A DNA stretch of 64,000 nucleotides from positions 206,271 through 270,270 of the forward strand of contig JARGXX010000084.1 in NCBI GenBank assembly GCA_030374765.1, given 5' to 3'. A program made the position numbers and the translations under genes. This DNA is from Agarophyton chilense (lineage: Eukaryota > Rhodophyta > Florideophyceae > Gracilariales > Gracilariaceae). Under the pieces are notes generated by a model, which ran no database searches, was not told the origin of the DNA, and saw nothing but the letters and a program-made list of their open reading frames with translations. Shown in pieces: positions 1 to 11,048 of this stretch. How positions within the stretch are numbered: position 1 is the stretch's first letter; every line of letters starts with the position of its first letter.

Positions 1-1348
1 ATGCCCACACTACTGCAAGGCATTCCTTCTCCGAGACGGAGTAATTCTTCTCGTGGACGTTTACCGATCGGAACTAGTACCCTACGGGGCGTCTTTCCCC
101 ATTGGGTGCAGTTTGAAACAGTGCACAACCTACTTGGTAGTCGCTGTCGTCCGTATCTATGGTGAAGGGCCTTCCAGGCTTGGGAAACGAGAGGATCGGG
201 GCGGAGACGACAGAATCTTTAAGAGAGTTGAAAGATTCCGTTTGAACGGGGGTTAAGGGGTCCAGTTTTGGTGGTTGGCCTTTCCGCAAAAGCGCGTTTA
301 ACGGTGTAGCTTTGTCCTAAAAGTGCGGGATGAATCGTCGGTAGACGTCCGCGAGTCCCAGAAAGGAACGAAGCTCGGTTTGCGTCCGCGGTTCTTTAGC
401 CTCTTTGAGTGACTTAACTCGAGTCTCCTCGATTGTAACACGTCCTGGACGGATAACATGGCCGAGATACTTCACGGTGTCCGTGAAGAAGTCACATTTC
501 TTCAACTTAAGAGTGACACCCGCATCTCGAAGCGGGGTCATGATATCCCTCACATGAGTGAGATGTTTGTCCAGATTATCTGAGAAGACGATTATTTCAT
601 CCAGGTAGACCAGGCAGGTACGCAATTTGAAGCGGGCCAATAGGATGTCGATGGCTCTCTGGAAAGTAGCGGGGGCGTTGGTAAGACCAAAAGGCATCCG
701 TTTGAAACGGTAGAGACCGGAGTGACACGCGAAAGCGGTTTTATCCTGTTCTTGCTTCCTTACCAAAACTTTCCAGTATCCCCAATTGGCGTCCAGGGTT
801 GTAAAGACGGTGGCGGTGCCCAGCGAGTCAATGTACTCGTCCATTCTTGGGATTGGATACACGTCCTTGAGGGTGACGGCATTCAACCGACGGTAGTCGA
901 CGCAAAACCTCCAGGAACCATCCTGCTTTGAAGCCAGTACTACTGGAGAAGCCCACGGCGACTGAGCCGGTTCAATGACTCCTGCTCGAAGCATTTTATC
1001 CACTTGTGCCTTTTCCTCCGCGCGTGCGGCGGGTCCGGCACGGTATGGGTGCTGAGAGATGGGTCGGGTGTCCGGTACCAAATCAATCCGGTGTTCCGTA
1101 GTGGCAATCTCACCAAGGGAGCCATCCCTCAAAGTGGTGAAGTCCCTTAAAAGTTCTCGCAATCGATGGCGGTATGGCTGCGGGACGTGGCTGAGATCCA
1201 GGTCCTCGAGTTCTTGGACTGGATCGGGGCGGTCACCACTCGTTGAAACGGGCTGTGTCCCTGATGTTACATGTTGAACCCCGGGTACCGGCGATGAAAA
1301 GGGTTCCGGGCTGTCCCCCCCCCTTAGAGTGAACGAGTCCGAGAACAT
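1..1348 (-). pseudogene. pol: Gypsy-1 reverse transcriptase and start of RNase H
   Basis: One frame runs from an ATG at 1348 to the window edge. It shows the RT landmarks in order: a HRIDL segment, SPWASPVVL, FCVDYRRLNAVT, YPIPRMDE, FTTLDA, RMPFGLTNAPATFQR and the catalytic box. The box reads YLDE instead of YLDD, so the second metal-binding Asp has become Glu. The connection domain (ELRSFLGLADVYRRF) ends at a TAG at 317-319. The same frame continues into RNase H (TIDTDDSDYQVGCALFQ), meets another TAG where GYWSR is expected in this family, and resumes with NYSVSEKECLAVVWA at the edge. Two stops plus the altered box make this a dead copy of an enzyme that would copy element RNA into cDNA in virus-like particles. 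Confidence 0.9.
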
Positions 1349-2049
1349 CAGCTGCGGTCAGGTTTGTCGGCACCATAGTGATGGGGTGCGGCATGACGGA
1401 CCCTATCACTGGGTTCTTCACCAGATACTGGGGTACAGTCCCTAGATTGGCGATCGGCACGTGAAACGGTTGGTTTGGCTCCATATTGACGAATCCATTC
1501 TCAATTGCGAGGCTGTGCCTGTCATACAGTGACGACAATGGTGGCAAGACCCGGAGTCCGTGTTGACAGGAGGTTACTTTCACCATCATTTGGGGCTCAG
1601 GCGTGACGCACAACGACGCTGCGACGCGGAGCTTATTAGATTCACGGTTATCCGGTCCAGGTTCCTGTGCTGCTGGTAGCGGGACATGCTTCTTCGTGGC
1701 ACGCCTAAGCGGACGACGAACGATCGGAGTGGAAGATCCATCCTCCATCTCGACACGCCGTTGGCGGCGGAAGATCGCTTCGACGAAGCGGTCGCAAAAG
1801 TCGCAACCCAAGATGACTGGGGCGGCTAGTTTCCGTCCGACCTACGACGAAGTCGAGTTTCACCACGCGAGCGCCAACGCGGACTACTAATTCTATGAAC
1901 CCCACCGTATCCAACGGTTTGTTGTTCGCGTCAGCAACCTCCGGGACGTGGTCGCGGCGGATCCTAGACTGCAAAGCAGTCTGTAATTCTTCCTCCACGA
2001 CAAAGTTCGGACCGGCACCGGTGTCTAAGACGGTAAGGTGTCGCACCAT
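1233..2049 (-). pseudogene. pol: Gypsy-1 aspartic protease and linker
   Basis: The segment VLDTGAGPNFV near 2020-2049 is the retropepsin active-site loop (D-T-G-A-G); such proteases act as homodimers that process Gag-Pol. The expected C-terminal protease motif (LGCDFCDRFVEAI) sits in a different frame from about 1811 down, so a frameshift falls between about 1850 and 1800. The second frame runs on through a linker to 1233 and overlaps the reverse transcriptase frame, implying another frameshift near 1.3 kb. Codon 2049 is an ATG, but in Gypsy elements protease normally follows Gag in one polyprotein, so I do not take it as a real start. Confidence 0.8.
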
Positions 2050-2300
2050 AAACTGGGGTAAAAGGCCAAGGTAGGCATAGACCTTTTAGTCTCTCTTGGC
2101 CATCACCAGAACTCTATCCGGGAACCGGTTATGGGAAACACGTTTCCAAGGACGACGCAGAACCATAAAGTGTTCCGAGTTCACGTCATTGACGGCCTCT
2201 TTCCTTGAAAAGATTTTGACCGGGGAGCGAAGCTTGGACGCCTCGTGCGCCGTCGACATCGACTCTGAGGGCGCCCCTCCTTGAGAGGAGACTCCCACAT

Positions 2301-2675
2301 TTAGTTTTTCTGGGCCTGCTCCGCCGGAGGCGGCTGCTCAGGGCGTTGAGTGGGCAACAACTGGGCACCAGGTCCAGAAGGTACCGCAAAAGCGGTGGGG
2401 TGACCGACCACGTCGGTGACACGGGATTCCGGTGCAGGTACCACCCGAGCTCGGGGAAGTGACATGTGACGTGGAACATCCGTTCGAGCACGGATATACG
2501 ATTCAATCGGAACAGCTGCTTTGTCCTTCGGGGATAGGGCCTCGTAATTGACTACGACTTGTGCCCATTCTTGGAGAGACAAAACAAATTGTGGAGAAGT
2601 ATGACCTGGTTTGTAGCAGAGATGAAAAATCAGACCAGAGGCCGGTGTTGGGTAGCGAGGCTCGGCGAACTTCAC
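2301..2675 (-). pseudogene. gag: Gypsy-1 Gag C-terminus with degenerate zinc knuckle
   Basis: A 124-residue open stretch contains FHLCYKPGHTSPQF. This aligns to the Gag CCHC knuckle C-x2-C-x4-H-x4-C, with the first and last cysteines both replaced by Phe. CCHC knuckles bind the element RNA during packaging, so this copy should not chelate zinc. The remainder is Pro/Ala/Gln-rich. It overlaps the end of the main gag frame by a few bases in another frame, which could be an indel; a programmed shift seems unlikely given the other damage. It begins at a GTG, so it is a continuation of gag and not an independent gene. Confidence 0.7.
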
Positions 2676-4327
2676 CGCAGGTCGGGTACCTCTCCAACCA
2701 GGACGCGTGGCGCACGAACGCTACCATTATCCGCCAAGAGTAGCGTGTCCTCCTCAACCACGTATTGTGACTCGTCCAAAGTTGACGGTAACTTCGTTGT
2801 CGGGATGGAATGAACGTCGCTATGGGCTAGCTGCACGTTATCATAACCCCTTCGAGAGGCCTGTTCGTCGATCATCGAAGCTGACGGGGTATCCAGTTGT
2901 AACATCAACGCTTTTGCGGACCTAACCCTGGATCCAGGAGTGCGTGCGCGCAGGGCTTCACCTTCTGTGCGAGCGAACTGCACTAGTTCCAAATATGTGG
3001 CTTTAGGTCTATCTTCTCGACGTCGAGCAACAAGAGTCCAGATCGCCGAGTCCAAACCATCGACAAACATGGTACAACGCTCTTCAGCGGGGTAAACATT
3101 GCCACAGTGGTGGAAGGCCTTGTTAAGGCGCGACGAATAATCGGTTTCCGACTCGCCTGGACCTTGGCGAGTGTCCCGGAGGACTAGCATAGCCTGCTGA
3201 ATGGCGGAGTTAGTAGCATACGACCTCAAAAGGTATTGAACTGCTTCAGGCCAGCATGTGACCCCTCCTTCGGAGGCGCGTGATGAACCTCTGACAGAGT
3301 GATACTGGTCTTCAGCAAGCCCACGTAAGAAGTACGGTAAGGCAATGTAGGCCTGTCCCTCGTTCATTCCAAGGATGGCAGCTTCCGCGACAAAGCCTGC
3401 CAAGAAATCCAACACCAATATTGGGTCTTCTCCAAAAAACAACTGGTTGCGAAGTGAGAGCTGCATTCGCTTAATGCAGCCCTTCACTCTTCCCGTACCA
3501 CAGGGTGTACGATCCAAAGAGGAGTCCTTCAAACGGTAGTACTGGTATGATAAGAGCTTCTTAAAGAGCGAACTGGTCGGTTTCAGCTCCTTCATACCTG
3601 TGTGCTTCCTTCCCTTCGTGCGGGCGCGGATCACACCATGGGTCGCTGTTGACTGCTTAGAGCGTGAAGAACACTCACGGCGAGCTACTTCCACCGATGA
3701 ATCGGAAGAGTCGGACTCCAAGGATGAGGAGTCTGACGGTTCGGGATCCGTGTTTCTTCGCTTCTTTCGAGCCTGGCGGTTGTCTTCCTTATTTCCTTTG
3801 TGGGATACTGCAACCGGCTCGGCTGGATCATCCCCCGAAATTAGGGTTTAATCCAACGTCTCGAGACGGTTTCGGACGCGCGAGAACTTGTCTGAGACGT
3901 CCTTGACAAAGGCTGAGGGTCCACCAAGAGACTCTAGAATCGAGTTCACATCCGCACGGAGGACACGGAGGTCCTCAGAAAAATCCTGCGTAGCAGTGTC
4001 ATTTACCTTCTTGCGAAAGGAATCGAACTCCTCTGCAAGGATGACTTGAGCTTCCCGCATAGAGCGGAGTTGATCTTCCACAGCTGCAAAGCTGAGATGG
4101 AGAGTGACATCCCTAGCCGGGAAGAGCATCTGGGCGGCGACAGACGCCGGTCCTGCTCCACTTGCTGGGGCTGTCAAATCAGAGACAGGAGGTCTCGAGA
4201 TCCTTCCACCTGGCATGCCAGTCGATCCACCGGTATGAGACCGTGAAAGGACCGGGATATGAGATGGTTGCGATGGTTCCGGTGCCCCGGTTTGACTCCG
4301 CGTCCTCGGACGGTCTTTGGACGACAT
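2672..4327 (-). pseudogene. gag: Gypsy-1 Gag
   Basis: The likely start is the ATG at 4325-4327 (MSSKDRPRTRSQTGAPEP), although the frame is open a little further upstream. The frame has one TAA at 3848-3850 and then continues to 2672. The N-terminal part is Ser/Pro-rich and then helical (a predicted coiled-coil-like stretch around EDQLRSMREAQVILAEEF). The second part has an acidic Ser-rich segment followed by a capsid-like helical region with FHHCGNVYPAEERCTMFVDGL, resembling the retrotransposon Gag domain. Gypsy-2 has matching wording (AYRFGNVFSEGRLKRHFITGL), so the two Gags are homologous. Confidence 0.8.
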
Positions 4328-4363
4328 GAGATAAGAATCCGTTACACGTGAGTATCCAAACAC

Positions 4364-5560
4364 GATCGGCTAGTGGGGCCAAGAAACTCCCTCAAAGAGG
4401 GCAACTGAGATCAACCTCAATTTGTGAGTCCTCTTTCCGATTAATCGTGAGTGAGTGTGCCCGACTCAAATTTCTAAGTCGGGAGACCAGTTTGCAGTAC
4501 AACGTTTGGAGCGGAGACACCACGAAGATGTTCGGGATCTTCCTATCTTGAGAGACACGCCTCAGGTGGAGGACACGCGTCCCAGCGGAGCACAGAAACA
4601 GAGCCACTCTGGAAAGGCACGACGAAGTCGGGTGTCAGACCGAGGCCAATCAGGTGGGATATACCTAGAGTGCTTAGGTGTGCACGGCACAGTCCGGGGT
4701 GTGACCAATCCTAGGCGGAGTTGTGCCAAGGCGATTGTCGGAAAAGGAGCGAGGAAAAACTCGTATGAAGTGGAAGAGCGAGGTGAGTGAGGCGGCCACT
4801 CACGAGAGCCGAAACGGAGAACAAGAGGAAAACGGGGGCGAAACCCTATACAGGGGCGAGACTACCACAAGTGTCGGCGATTAATATGAACCCACGGTGG
4901 AGGTTGCACTCTGGTTGACAGAGGGGTGGATGAACTAACGTGCAACGGGCTCTCACGCAGTATGCGGTGAAGACGCGCCGAAGGCGAAAAGTTCAGAGCC
5001 AAGACTCCCTCTTTGGGATCTCCCAAGTGGTTGTTTACTGGGGAGCAGTGCTCAACCTCCTAAGTAGTGTGGCGCGCGGCCCCTGACAGTGGGCGCGCGC
5101 CCGAAAAAAAGACACTAAATAGCGATAGCGTAGCTAAATAAATACTAAAAATTTCTAAATAATACTAACCATTAAGTCGAATCTGGGCCACGTGTGGCAC
5201 GCCTCGCACTCGAGCGTCGGCATCCGTGCAGTCCACGTGTTCCTCCAGTGTGCACCTCCAGTCCTAACCGGCCGTCGGCACGCAATAGTGGTATAGCTTG
5301 TCATAGACCAAGCTAGTCCTCAAGCGAGCGAAATCTCTAAGTCCTGGGAAGAAACCCCCTTGAAGGGCATTTCACTTCAAGATAAGAGTAAGTGGATATA
5401 GAGGCGCACCTCAAGTGCACCTTTTCATGGCCACGTGGCGAAAAGCGCCACCGTACATCTGGCGGCTGGTGAGATATAAATTTTCACCAAGCACGGTCAC
5501 TCCAGTCACAATTGTAAAGAAAAGCACCTACTAAACTACTTCTACCTCTTTTTTTCTACA
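4364..5560 (-). other. Gypsy-1 leader and presumed 5' LTR, not delimited
   Basis: No credible coding frame is present. On the minus strand a PBS-like TGGTAGTCTCGCCCC lies just below position 4872, next to a possible LTR end (CGACA). That would make the LTR start near 4873 (plus coordinates) and the leader about 545 bases. An alternative TGG at about 4355 is closer to gag but has no CA end beside it. An AT-rich patch lies at about 5105-5170. No second copy is available in the window to confirm the ends. Confidence 0.35.
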
Positions 5561-6659
5561 GTCGACTGTAAAGGTCAATCCAGTGTCTTTACGAATTTTT
5601 CGACCCACGTGCGCTGTGCGTCATCATCTTCCAACTTGGTCTTAGTATGCCCGCTGTTTCCGTTGAACCCTTTAATTGCTGGCTCTGACACACCTTACAG
5701 GTATCTTCATTCTCTTCCTTCTAAGTCAAACTGTTCGTGCGCTCCTTAGAACCGTCTGGTATTACATCCCCGCCACCATTTTGGTTCAATGCACAAGGAA
5801 GATAAAAACGAAAGCGGGAGACCCTTACAGGTGACATGCTTCTAAATTTCGAGAAAAAAACGAATCTGATAAGTTGAACAAAGTAGAAATAAGATCAAAG
5901 AAGAAGCGATTATTGAGGGCGGTCGAGTGTATTCTTGGTTGTAGTCCTCGCAAGCAACGCCGTACAACCCCGTCACCATCTCCCCGATCTTGCCTTTTAG
6001 AATCTGATGTCGAAGTAATGGGGTTCCGCGTCAAGATACGGAACGCAGCAGAGATATAGAACAAACCCGGGTGAATATGGAGAAACAGAAGTTTAAAATG
6101 TAAACCAAGAGAACCGAAAAGGAGGAAAAAAGCTTATATAGGTCGCACGACGTCATAAAACGAAGGCTTGAACTGGAAAAGAATCGTACTGAACTTAAAG
6201 AGGAGTAACAAAGGCTAGCGATAGCTAAGCGCCCAAAAATGATCTATTGTTTCGATACACTGGCTAATGAGTTGCCCTAAAGACATTAAAAATGCTCTCA
6301 AACAACCTACAATTGATTCCAAACGCTCTCGACTATACTACCCTACATTTTCCGTCGGAGCTTCGCCCCAGACCCCGGTCAATGCGGAAGGCAAACGTCT
6401 TTCATGATTTCGCGCAGCTTCGACGCGCTTATATACATTTCTAGATACTGTTGGGGCGTTGGCGCCGTGCAATTTTGAATCTCTTGTAGGTGCCCAGTAG
6501 GGGGCAAACCAGTCTCCAGGTTAAATAGTGTATCCGAGGCCTATAACATAAGACTGACGAGAGCGATGTTAATCTTTAAACCCTTATGAAAATCGTTTGT
6601 TGTGAAGACTTGTTTTAAGTCTTTGTAGTTTCACTCAACGGAAACCCGAATAGAACTCT
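5561..6659. other. Non-coding stretch, nothing recognised
   Basis: Only short frames on both strands occur here (the longest is about 79 codons on the minus strand at 5825-6064), and none resembles a known family. There is no repeat above background and no RNA gene. Confidence 0.5.
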
Positions 6660-7241
6660 TCAGATTATTGTAATTATCTTTCTCTTCACTTGCACTGAAA
6701 AGAAGAAACTTCTTTGGAGCCAAGGACGAAGCCCATACCCTGGTGCACCTCCGTAGAAGCAGTACTGTTCTCCATTTATAAATAGATTCTCCTGTAGTAG
6801 CGGTTTCCACCCGCTTTCTCTTAGTAAGGTAATAGCATGTTTACTTCCCACCGTCGGACTATGGAAACTGAATATGAGACCACCAGGCATGGGTACTGTC
6901 TGGTATATAAAGCAGTAAAACCGTTTGTGTCCTGAGTATAGTGCACGTTGTAAGCTCTCATGATCGCCCGGGTGTGCCATTCTAATTTTAGTGCAGCCAA
7001 TGTAGCCTATACAGTTAGGCAGTGGCGCATCTCGTTGGCGAAGGGCTGCAGCGTATACTTCAGCTCTCGCTGCAAAAAAAGAGGACCTTATCAGACTAAT
7101 AAGATTCGTCTTTGATTCGCGAAAGGACTCGATAACCTCCCGAAACCCCTCACTCATCGCCGGGAATTGCATGCCGAACATAAACTCGATGTCAAACCAT
7201 CGACAAGGATGGGCCAGTCTTCTCGATACAACACAGCAAGC
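6660..7241 (-). pseudogene. PIF/Harbinger-type DDE transposase fragment, catalytically dead
   Basis: The minus strand reads in family order: a WFDIEFMFGM block, RAEVYAAALRQRDAPLPNC, GYIGCTKIRMAHPG, SLQRALYSGHKRFYCFIYQ, GGLIFSFHSPTVGSKHAI and YGGAPGYGLRPWLQR. This is the DDE_Tnp_4 pattern, whose usual motifs are IDGT, GxRHD and a late acidic residue in YGDxxY. All three acidic positions are changed here (Asp to Gly, Asp to Ala, Asp to Gly). The reading frame is otherwise open for 173 codons from 7181 and extends about 20 codons upstream. The N-terminal region and the C-terminal tail are missing. Harbinger transposases cut and paste DNA and normally pair with a separate Myb-like protein, which is not seen nearby. 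Confidence 0.85.
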
Positions 7242-7666
7242 GTTAACGATATCACACCTAGACCAATATTTTTTATTCTTTTTTCAGTGCAAATCATTAA
7301 CCGCGCTATAGTTGGTATCTCTTTCTCCTTAAAACGAAACTCTTTTCATCAACGTGCCTCGCTGAACACGTTGATATTAAAAGTAGCAGTAGAGATGTAT
7401 TGAGATCCCTTCATGAAACGCCGAACATCTGCACCAGCTAATATACGTTTCTTGGACAGATGTAATAGTAGAAGGAAGCCTGCTTCGACATAGTAAGAAA
7501 ACTAGTCTTTAGTCATATTGCACTTCTTGTTATGGATGGTGTTTCCAAGATTGTAGTCGGTCTGCTTCATATTTCTAAGTGTTGAGTGCGGCAACGTCGT
7601 AGTGGACAGTATGAGCATACAGTACGAGGGGTAGGTATACTGTAATCACTTCAAAACTTACTTTAT
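7242..7666. other. Non-coding, nothing recognised
   Basis: This stretch is AT-rich. It may be the 5' flank of the Harbinger relic, but no terminal inverted repeat could be paired. Confidence 0.4.
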
Positions 7667-7927
7667 TTGCGAAAAGTACTGTGCCCTTTTTGTGAGTATC
7701 GATTTATGAGTCGCATATGTCGCACAAATTTTAAAAAAAATTGTTTTCGTAAACCCTCTATTGTTTGTGGATATGCGATGTATGACAAGTGCCGTCTTAC
7801 AGTCGGTGACGAGCATAGTTTCACGGTAAAATTACACTGTTCTGATAAATGCTTACCGAACAATGACCCGAATGTGGTGTGTGCCCAAATGCAGGCCAAC
7901 ACCACTGGTGTGTTCTCAGAATGCTAG
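7667..7927 (+). CDS. Hypothetical cysteine-rich small frame
   Basis: An ATG-started frame of 86 codons encodes ten cysteines, with an N-terminal LCPFC pair and C-terminal spaced singles. There is no signal peptide, as the start is MRKVLCPFCEYRF. The cysteine spacing fits no zinc-binding family that I recognise. The opposite strand is also open for 80 codons, so chance is a real possibility. I list it because ten cysteines in 86 residues is unusual for random AT-rich DNA. Confidence 0.15.
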   Translation: MRKVLCPFCEYRFMSRICRTNFKKNCFRKPSIVCGYAMYDKCRLTVGDEHSFTVKLHCSDKCLPNNDPNVVCAQMQANTTGVFSEC

Positions 7928-8672
7928 TTTAGGCGTCGAAAACAGACGAACTAAAATGGATAGGAAACCCATGAATGTTTTCATTTTTGCAGTTCCATAT
8001 TTTCTCAAAATAACTTCACTAATTCAAAGTTGCTAGTTTTTATGGAAAATGAACTAGCAAAAAACTGCATAATCCGAATTTTTTGCGAGCCCCAATCAGA
8101 TGTGCATACTGTGGGCGCCATCATTGGTGTGACGCTGTGGGCTTGACGTTACAGTAAACGGCGGCGTAATAAAGCCTTTTCCGTTACTGAACTGCCCAGA
8201 TAGATGAAATGAGATACAAATATTTTCAAATAAACTTCTTAAACTTCTTAAGCTTCTTAAACCAACGCATCCAAAGATTTATGTCAATAGTCACTAGGGG
8301 TCAGACACCCTGGCTTCCGGTCAGACACTCCGAATGTGTAACGATTTCTTCAGCCTTCCCACTTCTGCGTTATCCAGAAGCAGGCGTGTACAATCCCTAC
8401 AAGGCTTCCCGAGGAGTAATAACAAAAGGATATGTTTTCACTCTATACCCGAAGCTGGCCTTTTGCGGGAAAGGTTACTCGGCACTACTTGCGGCAGCTT
8501 CCCGTCCAGTACTAGATCCCAGATCGCCACCAATTCTTTACGACCGTCACAGGCTTTTCACTCTGTGGGGGCTCTCTAGACAGACCCAGTACCGTTGGTA
8601 CACACAGACCGTCTCCCGTCCACGCCGAGGGCGCTTCAGCCGGTGCAGTGGGCTGACAGGGGGTGCTCCTCC
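7928..8672. other. Non-coding, nothing recognised
   Basis: A plus-strand frame of 157 codons at 8209-8682 starts in AT-rich DNA and runs into a region with another overlapping open frame. Its composition is unlike a protein family that I know. I treat it as open by chance. Confidence 0.35.
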
Positions 8673-8800
8673 CAGCGGCTAACGCCTCACTGGACCCCTG
8701 TACTGCGGCAAACGCCTCACAGATTTTTTATAATGTATGGGGTTGCTCTTCCAGCGGCAGTCGCCTCAATGGATCCCAGGCGGCAAACGCCTCACCTTTT
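8673..8800 (+). repeat. Cluster of a GCGGC(A/T)AACGCCTCA motif
   Basis: The motif occurs four times in about 125 bases with small changes: cagcggctaacgcctcac, tgcggcaaacgcctcaca, cagcggcagtcgcctcaa and ggcggcaaacgcctcacc. Spacing is irregular (about 27-55 bases), so this is not a simple microsatellite. No coding frame explains it. Confidence 0.6.
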
Positions 8801-9589
8801 GATAAAGTTGAAGGGCTCGAAGCCAAAGGAAAATAATGTTGTTTGGTGTTAATTGTTGGTTGAAGTCGTCTGAGAAAGAACTCGGAGACATCAGAGCCCT
8901 TTTTATATAGATCTAGAACGTCGAAAAAGGAGATTAAACGCATTACTACTCGATAGTTACTACTATGTGCTTCTAGTTTACTCTAATTGCTGCCAGCAGC
9001 GATTAAACCAGCACTGTAACCAATAAAACTATAACAAATATATTATTTTTCCTAAGGCGCCATTATGGCTTTCGACGCCAGCGGTGTAATACAGAGGGAA
9101 GATCCTGCTGGCACTCCACAAACGTGTGTTCTAGCAACGCTGGAACACTGTACGCATTACAAGACCTACACATACTACAACATTATGCATGTGATTCAAA
9201 ATTTCGCTATCCTCACTCATGTTCGGGAAATAGTAAATAAAGCCTGGCATTGGAAATATATATCAAAATAGGAATATAAATCTAGCACATCGGTAGCACA
9301 TAGCCAAATTCCCATACTACCACAACGCAGGTGTCAGTGCCTGCAGTCCGTCTCGACTCATCCACACAGCCCTGCATCACGGGAACTGCCTGCCCCACAA
9401 CTCTCTCTGTTTAATTCTCACCGCACCACATGCGCCATAATCTCTGCGCCGCCCTGCTTCTTTTCCCTTCTTCCGCATCAACGCGCCCCCCGTGTTCCAC
9501 GCCATGCCTCGCTACTGCTTCTCCCGCTGCTCCTTCTTCGCCCGCACCACCAACGAAGGTGCCCTCACCGGCTCTCCCCCACAAAACGC
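8801..9589. other. Non-coding, nothing recognised
   Basis: AT-rich sequence to about 9300, followed by a C-rich segment. Only short frames are present. Confidence 0.4.
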
Positions 9590-9994
9590 ACGCCCCCACC
9601 AACCACAACCCACTTTCTCCCACGCACAAAGCGCCACAAGTCCACTCCTCAACTGCATACCCCTTTCACCCCCTCAAACCATCCCTCCGATAATATCCTC
9701 CTTGCAGATGAGGACTTCTACCACCACCAGCAACATGCCCTCTCCCTCCACACCGCAGACGCACACCACATCGCTTACAGTCCTCTCTGCTCTGTCTCAT
9801 CCTCAGACCCATTCCCCCAGCCCCCCTTCACCCCCATCTTCGAACACCCACAAGTAGAGCAGCTCGTCCTCTCCATCGCCTCTATTGCCGCCAACCTCGG
9901 CCACCGAAAAGCAGACGAGCTCATCGCCATCCTCAACGATCCAAGCTTCCCCAAGTCAACCTTCCGGCGAGATGGTGGCAATGAGGGCGAGTAA
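9590..9994 (+). CDS. Hypothetical coding fragment, 5' end uncertain
   Basis: A plus-strand frame without a clear ATG ends at TAA 9992-9994. Its last ~95 residues look protein-like: a His-rich segment (DFYHHQQHALSLHTADAHH), then a helical-looking stretch (VEQLVLSIASIAANLGHRK) and ADELIAILNDPSFP. The upstream part is Pro/Thr/His-rich. Base composition (C-rich third positions) differs from the flanks. It might be the start of a gene or a transposon-derived exon. I do not recognise the family. Confidence 0.3.
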   Translation, partial: TPPPTTTHFLPRTKRHKSTPQLHTPFTPSNHPSDNILLADEDFYHHQQHALSLHTADAHHIAYSPLCSVSSSDPFPQPPFTPIFEHPQVEQLVLSIASIAANLGHRKADELIAILNDPSFPKSTFRRDGGNEGE

Positions 9995-11048
9995 GCAGCG
10001 GTATATGAAGTTGAAGTTAACGTATTGGGAACGGGGCGCTCTGGTTGCAAAGGCCAAGTTGTAAGTAGACGAAGAAAGACTGGGATAGCTCAGCGTGAAG
10101 AGCAACTATATCAAGGGGTAGCGCCTGGTATCGGCGACGTGGCAATCCCCTGTGCGTAGTACCGCATTAGAATCTGGCGTGACGTACACGAAGGGGATAG
10201 ATGAGCTTAGGTAGGCGTCAAGATACGCGGTGGGTAGGCTTGGTAAGCGCTGAAAGAGGCGTCACCGGGGATTATGGCGCGAGATTTTTGAACAATTCGC
10301 GCGCCGGCCTGTGAACCGTGCCACCGCACCATACAGAACCGAAGCCACCGTCTTTGAAGGACCCTTTTCGGCAGGTCTTCTAGCCTGTTTTGGCTTCAGC
10401 TGTGTGACAACCTTGTTTTCCAATATGGCTTTTCCTCCGAGACTCTTTCCGGCAACTTAAGGGACAATTTCGACGACTTTCTGAGGAACCTAAAGCGGCG
10501 AACTGCTTGGATGGCCTTCCGAAAACTTCGCGGCTATCATTTGGTAGACCGCACCTTGTTGTGAAACTGTATCGTGCATCATGAGATTCGAGGTAGCCGG
10601 GACTGGGTTGCCTGGACGTCTCGGCACACCATTACCAAGAAGTTTTCTAGCCTGTTTTTCTCCATGGTTTCGAAGAGCGCGTAAGTTCATTTTCTCCGTG
10701 GCAGGGCTGAAGGAAGCATCGACATACCCCGCTTTATAGATTCTTTTGGCGCGAGTTAAACCAAAGTAATGAGTCCTTCGGTCGCTCTTTTGTGCGGGTA
10801 CCAACGAACCAATCGAATCAAGAGGCAAGCATAGAGTATATGTCCAACACTGGCATTGGCGGACAACGAGGCCACATACGGCATTGTTTGAGGTTTCTCA
10901 GCGTAATAACGATATGTTGGGAATCGACATCGAATTGACTCTTGATTGATCGGCGGCAGGTTTGGAAATAGCGGTGTCAAGACGAGCAAGTTTTTATTCA
11001 ATTATTTGAGCCTTGCTCTTGGCTGACGTTGGTGTTGTCGATTTGTAA
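9995..11048. other. No supported gene
   Basis: A minus-strand open stretch of 112 codons at 10490-10828 begins at a non-ATG codon and matches nothing that I know. A tRNA D-arm look-alike at about 10085 lacks a T-arm. Otherwise nothing is seen. Confidence 0.4.

Larger units (their letters stand above)
1..4363 (-). mobile_element. Gypsy-1: decayed Ty3/Gypsy retrotransposon, partial
   Basis: Reading the minus strand from high to low coordinates gives gag, a degenerate zinc knuckle, an aspartic protease (DTGAG), reverse transcriptase and the start of RNase H. PR-RT-RH is the order expected of Ty3/Gypsy, although the integrase that would confirm it lies beyond base 1. The body is broken by in-frame stops at about 35, 317 and 3848 and by frameshifts near 1.3, 1.8, 2.1-2.3 and 2.67 kb, so it cannot be autonomous. 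The 5' LTR should lie above 4.4 kb but I could not delimit it. Confidence 0.9.

Noticed and set aside
4455-4790. Plus-strand 111-codon frame in the Gypsy-1 leader
   Set aside because: It lies antisense within an element leader with no similarity to any family.
8209-8682. 157-codon plus-strand gene
   Set aside because: Its composition changes abruptly along the frame, an overlapping frame is also open, and no motif is seen.
10083-10150. Possible tRNA gene (TAGCTCAG ... GAGC resembling a D-arm)
   Set aside because: The D-arm is good but there is no T-arm or B-box at the right distance, and the acceptor pairing is partial.
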